From contig OY987249.1 in NCBI GenBank assembly GCA_963920765.1, forward strand, positions 7,936,817-8,000,816: 64,000 nucleotides of DNA, written 5' to 3'. Source of the stretch: Ulota crispa. Lineage: Eukaryota; Streptophyta; Bryopsida; Orthotrichales; Orthotrichaceae. The notes under the pieces were generated by a model. It had not been told where the DNA came from. It worked only from the letters and a program-made list of their open reading frames with translations, and searched no databases. Positions 60,410 to 64,000 of the stretch are shown in pieces (the stretch's first letter is position 1; each line of letters opens with the position of its first letter). Position numbers and translations under genes: made by a program.

Positions 60410-63308
60410 AAAAGAGCTACGTCTTGTTGAGGCCCTAAACCCTGAGCCCGGTTTAAATTGCTGACAAATTCTGATAGATTTCCATGACTAAGTTTGCTTC
60501 TCTCCATATATTCTCCAGTGTGGAGGTGACAAAGCAACACTCATTCGCCAATAATTAAAACCCTACCTGGCGGGCCACCCACAGTTCAGGGCGGGGTTCC
60601 TGTGGCCGATCCCAGGCTAGTCGCTCTGGCCCGGGCTACTCCGGGAGTCCGGGCAACTGTTCTTTTTTTTTTTAATCTACCCGTATCAGATTTTCATCCA
60701 TGCGTCGAACTTGTCGTTGTGGCAAGTGGCATAACGTGTCTTTGCTGCAAACTTTCGGTGGCTTCTTTCTTAACATCAAAGCGATGAAAGAAAATGCTGA
60801 GAGCTCAAGACGATGGGGTGGCTCTCCAATTTTTAATAAACTGCGTGAGATAAAAATTAGGGTTAATTTTATTCATTGGAGATATATTTTATATCTTTTG
60901 TAGATTTATTATAGTATTGGAAAAATATGTCTTGCTTCATTATATGTAAAATAGGGTGGTGTATAATCCTCTATTTTAGAATACAATAGAAAAAAAAGGG
61001 TGGGAATTATAGGATTATCCTAAAAGAGTTTAGTAGGATGAGTATAGGGTTTAGAGTTCATGAGCAATATGGACAAAAAATGATTTTTTTGTTTAGGTTT
61101 TGGGTTGTAACAGTTTAGGGTTTAGCAGCAGGCTGTAGGGTAATTGTAGAAGGGCCAGGCGTGCTGGCAAGGGCTGGCATTGTTGTGAATCTTGAGAGTA
61201 GGGTTTGTGTTGGCAAGCACATTTGATTCTTTACACGCTGGCTTCTTTATGCATTGGCTTCTTTACACGTTGTTATGCTGGGCATGCTGTTACTCTTGCT
61301 AGCAATTAGGATTCTCAAATTTGAGATTGCTTTCTTGCTGTTTGGGATTTTTCTGCGCCCAAAATTATTTGAGCGCTCTGAAAGTGGCGGCAAGGGTGCT
61401 ATGCAATTGAAGCTTCTCATCCTCCTTACAAAAATTTCCTCACAGCACTGTACTTGCAAGCGCAGGAGTGTGAGCTTAGTGGGGTTTGCGTTCAAGGTTG
61501 GATTTTTTATCTTCTTTCGCCAACAACGGTGGTGGATGTCGGTGTTACCACTTAGTTCTTTCCGCAGTTCTCTACACTAAGAGCTCGAGTTCACTCTCAT
61601 ATTTACTTGCTGGCCTCGACTCGATTTTCTTCATTTCCTATTTTCTTCTCCATTTTAGGATTCAATCCTTCAAAGCTTGTTGTTTGCCATATTGTGAGTA
61701 TGCATGTGGTTGAGGGTAATCTAAATATTTAGGAATGGGTTAAGGTTTAGGATGGCTACTTTGTAAGTATGGTTTGAAGGACTTGCTATATGTTAAATTC
61801 ATCTACTACACCTTTTTGCAGGTCAAAATCTTCTATAAACCCATTATAGATACATAACTTTTTCTTATGATACTTTTATGTTTGTAAAAAAATAGGGTCT
61901 AAAAAATTAAGTCATATAACCATCTAGAAATAAGCGTAGGGTACCCTAAACTACATTGAAGTAGTTTTTTATTTAAAGAAAGGGAGGCAAAATTTACCTT
62001 AAAGAATCTAAATACCCCCCATTTAATTACCCCATTATCGTAAGTGGTATCCAATTGTAAAGGGGTGAGACCCCGAGATCTATTTGCATCTTTGATGTTG
62101 CATAGCATGGAAAATCACCAAATATTTAAACATATGTATTTACATTTGCATATATAAAATTAAATTATAGAATGTCTTAGGCTATTGTAATTATGAGGAA
62201 AAAAATAACAGTATTTTGTTTTTCTGTATCAAAACTTTATTTTTCAATAAAGACATTGCATAGAAGTAATCAACAAAAAATTGTTTTGTACCTGAAGGAG
62301 GTAGTTTTAATTCACTTAAAAACTTAGAACACTTTGGCTACCTTTGTCTTCATAAGGAGGATTGTGCAGTGAAAACCAAACCATGTATGAAAATTAACGG
62401 GAGTACACATGTCATTCACCCATTGGTGGTTAGACATTTCCAAAATAATTGAGGAGTCCATGTGTTCACTACTTTATTGGTTCAAAAATCGAGACTGGAA
62501 TTTAAGAGCTATACCTACCAACCCCATAATTATATTTGTGTGACACGAGTTTGACTTACAAACAATATGGGATATTTGAAATCTGTTTGTTGTATCCCTA
62601 ACGTGGGGTGGAGAACTAGCAAGGTTGGATTTTTTTCATTTTTACACGAGTGTGGTGGCTGGTCTTTGGTTGGTTTTTCTTTTTTTTTTAATTCTCCCAG
62701 TTAGTTGGTCTTTTTCAGGGGATAGTGCATGCTCCACCTACATCTTGCTGTGCGACTGATCCAAAAGTATTCATTTATTTTTCTTAGTTTTATTTACAAC
62801 ATTGAAATAATTTCAAAAAACAGAATCTCTTATAAAATTGGAACTTTGGCAAAATCTTCACCACAAAATCTCTTGTATAAAAATAGTAGAGAAACAAGCA
62901 AAAGAATAAAACCTTAGAAATTCCTTCAACCATTGAGATACGGCTATTGATTTTTCAATAATGTTCAAGTGAATGGTAATCTCTTTCTCGTCTAAGAACA
63001 GAAAATGTGTAATAGAATGTGGAAATTTTTAAGTTGTAACCTTTTAAATATTGGTTAGTGCATTATATGCATGGTTCAAAGTTAAAACCTGATTTCTATA
63101 CTAGACGAATGTCAATTTGCCAAAAACTGACAATCACCATAAGTCTTTTGTAATGTGAGAGTTCTCCATATTCATGTTATTTCAGAAATTTCTTGTACTT
63201 CCATATAAACATATTTCTTCAAGGGACTCAGTTTCTTATGAATAAAGCAAATAATTACTTCAAATGAGGACTCTCCCAACTTCTCAAAGCACACTATACG
63301 TGTCTCAC
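60410..63308. other. Intergenic, no gene recognised
   Basis: A small GC-rich patch (about 60560-60660) and TTTAGGG-like phrases (about 61040-61130) occur. Plus-strand frames at 61254-61713 show no family resemblance. Confidence 0.45.
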
Positions 63309-64000
63309 TTAACCCCTAAAGGACCAAAGAGCCCAATATGGTCACATGGGGTGCTTGGAGGTGTGAAAGTATATAAAAGAGGCATTTTTAGCTCAAATTT
63401 TGATCTGCCACTCAAGTCCAAATTGAGTTGTTAGTTCAATAAGAATTTCTGATCGGCTTGTTGTTCCTTGATGCACCTTCTTTGCTCTAGATTCTACATG
63501 GAATATGGAAAATATTCTATTTTCTCAACAATTAGGAGAAGAATGTCTTTGGGCAAACGAAGGGAGCAACTTAGAGAGAGGATGGAATGGATGCTCTCAT
63601 GTCTCATATTGTACAAGGGAGAAGTTTGGTGATGTGTGACTTTTTTTTTCTTGATTTGGGCAAGGTTTTTATAACTCTAAAGTAAGGAGCTAGTGAAATC
63701 TAGCTACTTTGAGTGACCATATCTTTTGGAGTTTTTGTCCATTTGTGGAGTTTTTTTTTCCATTAAGTACAACAAGACACAATCTCATGAGATCAACCAT
63801 TAGGTAAATCTTTTTTTGTGAGAAAATATTACAGAAAATTCCAAAATTCATATTTTGAACTATTGCCCAAATTTGAAAACATGAGATTCTCAACAGTGGG
63901 GATTTTGCAGCTTTACTTGGATTTGAAATCAAATTGGTTTGAAACATTGATTTATAGTTGGGTATAGAATGACCGGTTTGGATTATGTGATTACTTGTTC
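63309..64000. mobile_element. Left end of a further TTAA-flanked family P element, running off the window
   Basis: TTAACCCCTAAAGGACCAAA matches the family P terminus. The right end is outside the window. Confidence 0.55.

Noticed and set aside
61254-61713. Plus-strand hydrophobic open frames.
   Set aside because: No conserved motif or splice context; composition explains the hydrophobicity.

Overview
This is nuclear DNA from a plant, either a land plant or a streptophyte alga. The evidence is AT-rich non-coding DNA with sparse, intron-rich genes, plant-type enzymes (allantoinase with an N-terminal membrane anchor, a C2-type phospholipase D of the delta class, a GSDA-type guanosine deaminase), TTTAGGG-type repeats, and dense DNA transposons including a CACTA element. 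I cannot name the species. A seed-free lineage is possible but unproven.

Layout. Positions 1-1735 (+) hold the 3' end of a gene whose product resembles the C-terminal tail of SLC12 cation-chloride cotransporters. Its intron carries a telomere-like minisatellite. Positions 4627-13411 (-) hold a complete 15-exon allantoinase gene (514 aa). Positions 14070-30093 are transposon territory: a small MITE, then a second MITE split by a 14.65-kb CACTA element (15326-29974, target duplication ATG). The CACTA carries a decayed TNP2-type transposase gene (-) and a decayed second gene (+). Positions 32313-44623 (-) hold a complete 12-exon phospholipase D gene (927 aa) with an unusual histidine-rich N-terminus. 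Positions 45500-50200 are a chain of TTAA-bounded and fold-back repeats. Positions 51180-53470 (-) hold a complete 5-exon guanosine deaminase gene (189 aa) with an upstream untranslated leader. Positions 55000-64000 contain repeats and no gene I recognise, apart from one isolated candidate exon.

How the genes relate. Allantoinase and guanosine deaminase both act in purine ring breakdown: guanosine to xanthosine, then xanthine, urate and allantoin, then allantoate. They lie about 38 kb apart on the same strand with only the phospholipase D gene and transposons between them. Whether this proximity means anything is untested.

The non-coding DNA is largely a record of small DNA transposons. I could delimit several multi-copy families by comparing copies within the window: a family with about 80-bp inverted repeats (3 copies), a TA-flanked family (3), a TTAA-flanked family resembling piggyBac MITEs (about 6), a family with ends ATATTYRTTAATTTGGG (4), and two families concentrated in phospholipase D and allantoinase introns. 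All exon boundaries were read by hand from GT/AG sites, reading phase and family similarity; they have not been checked against transcripts.
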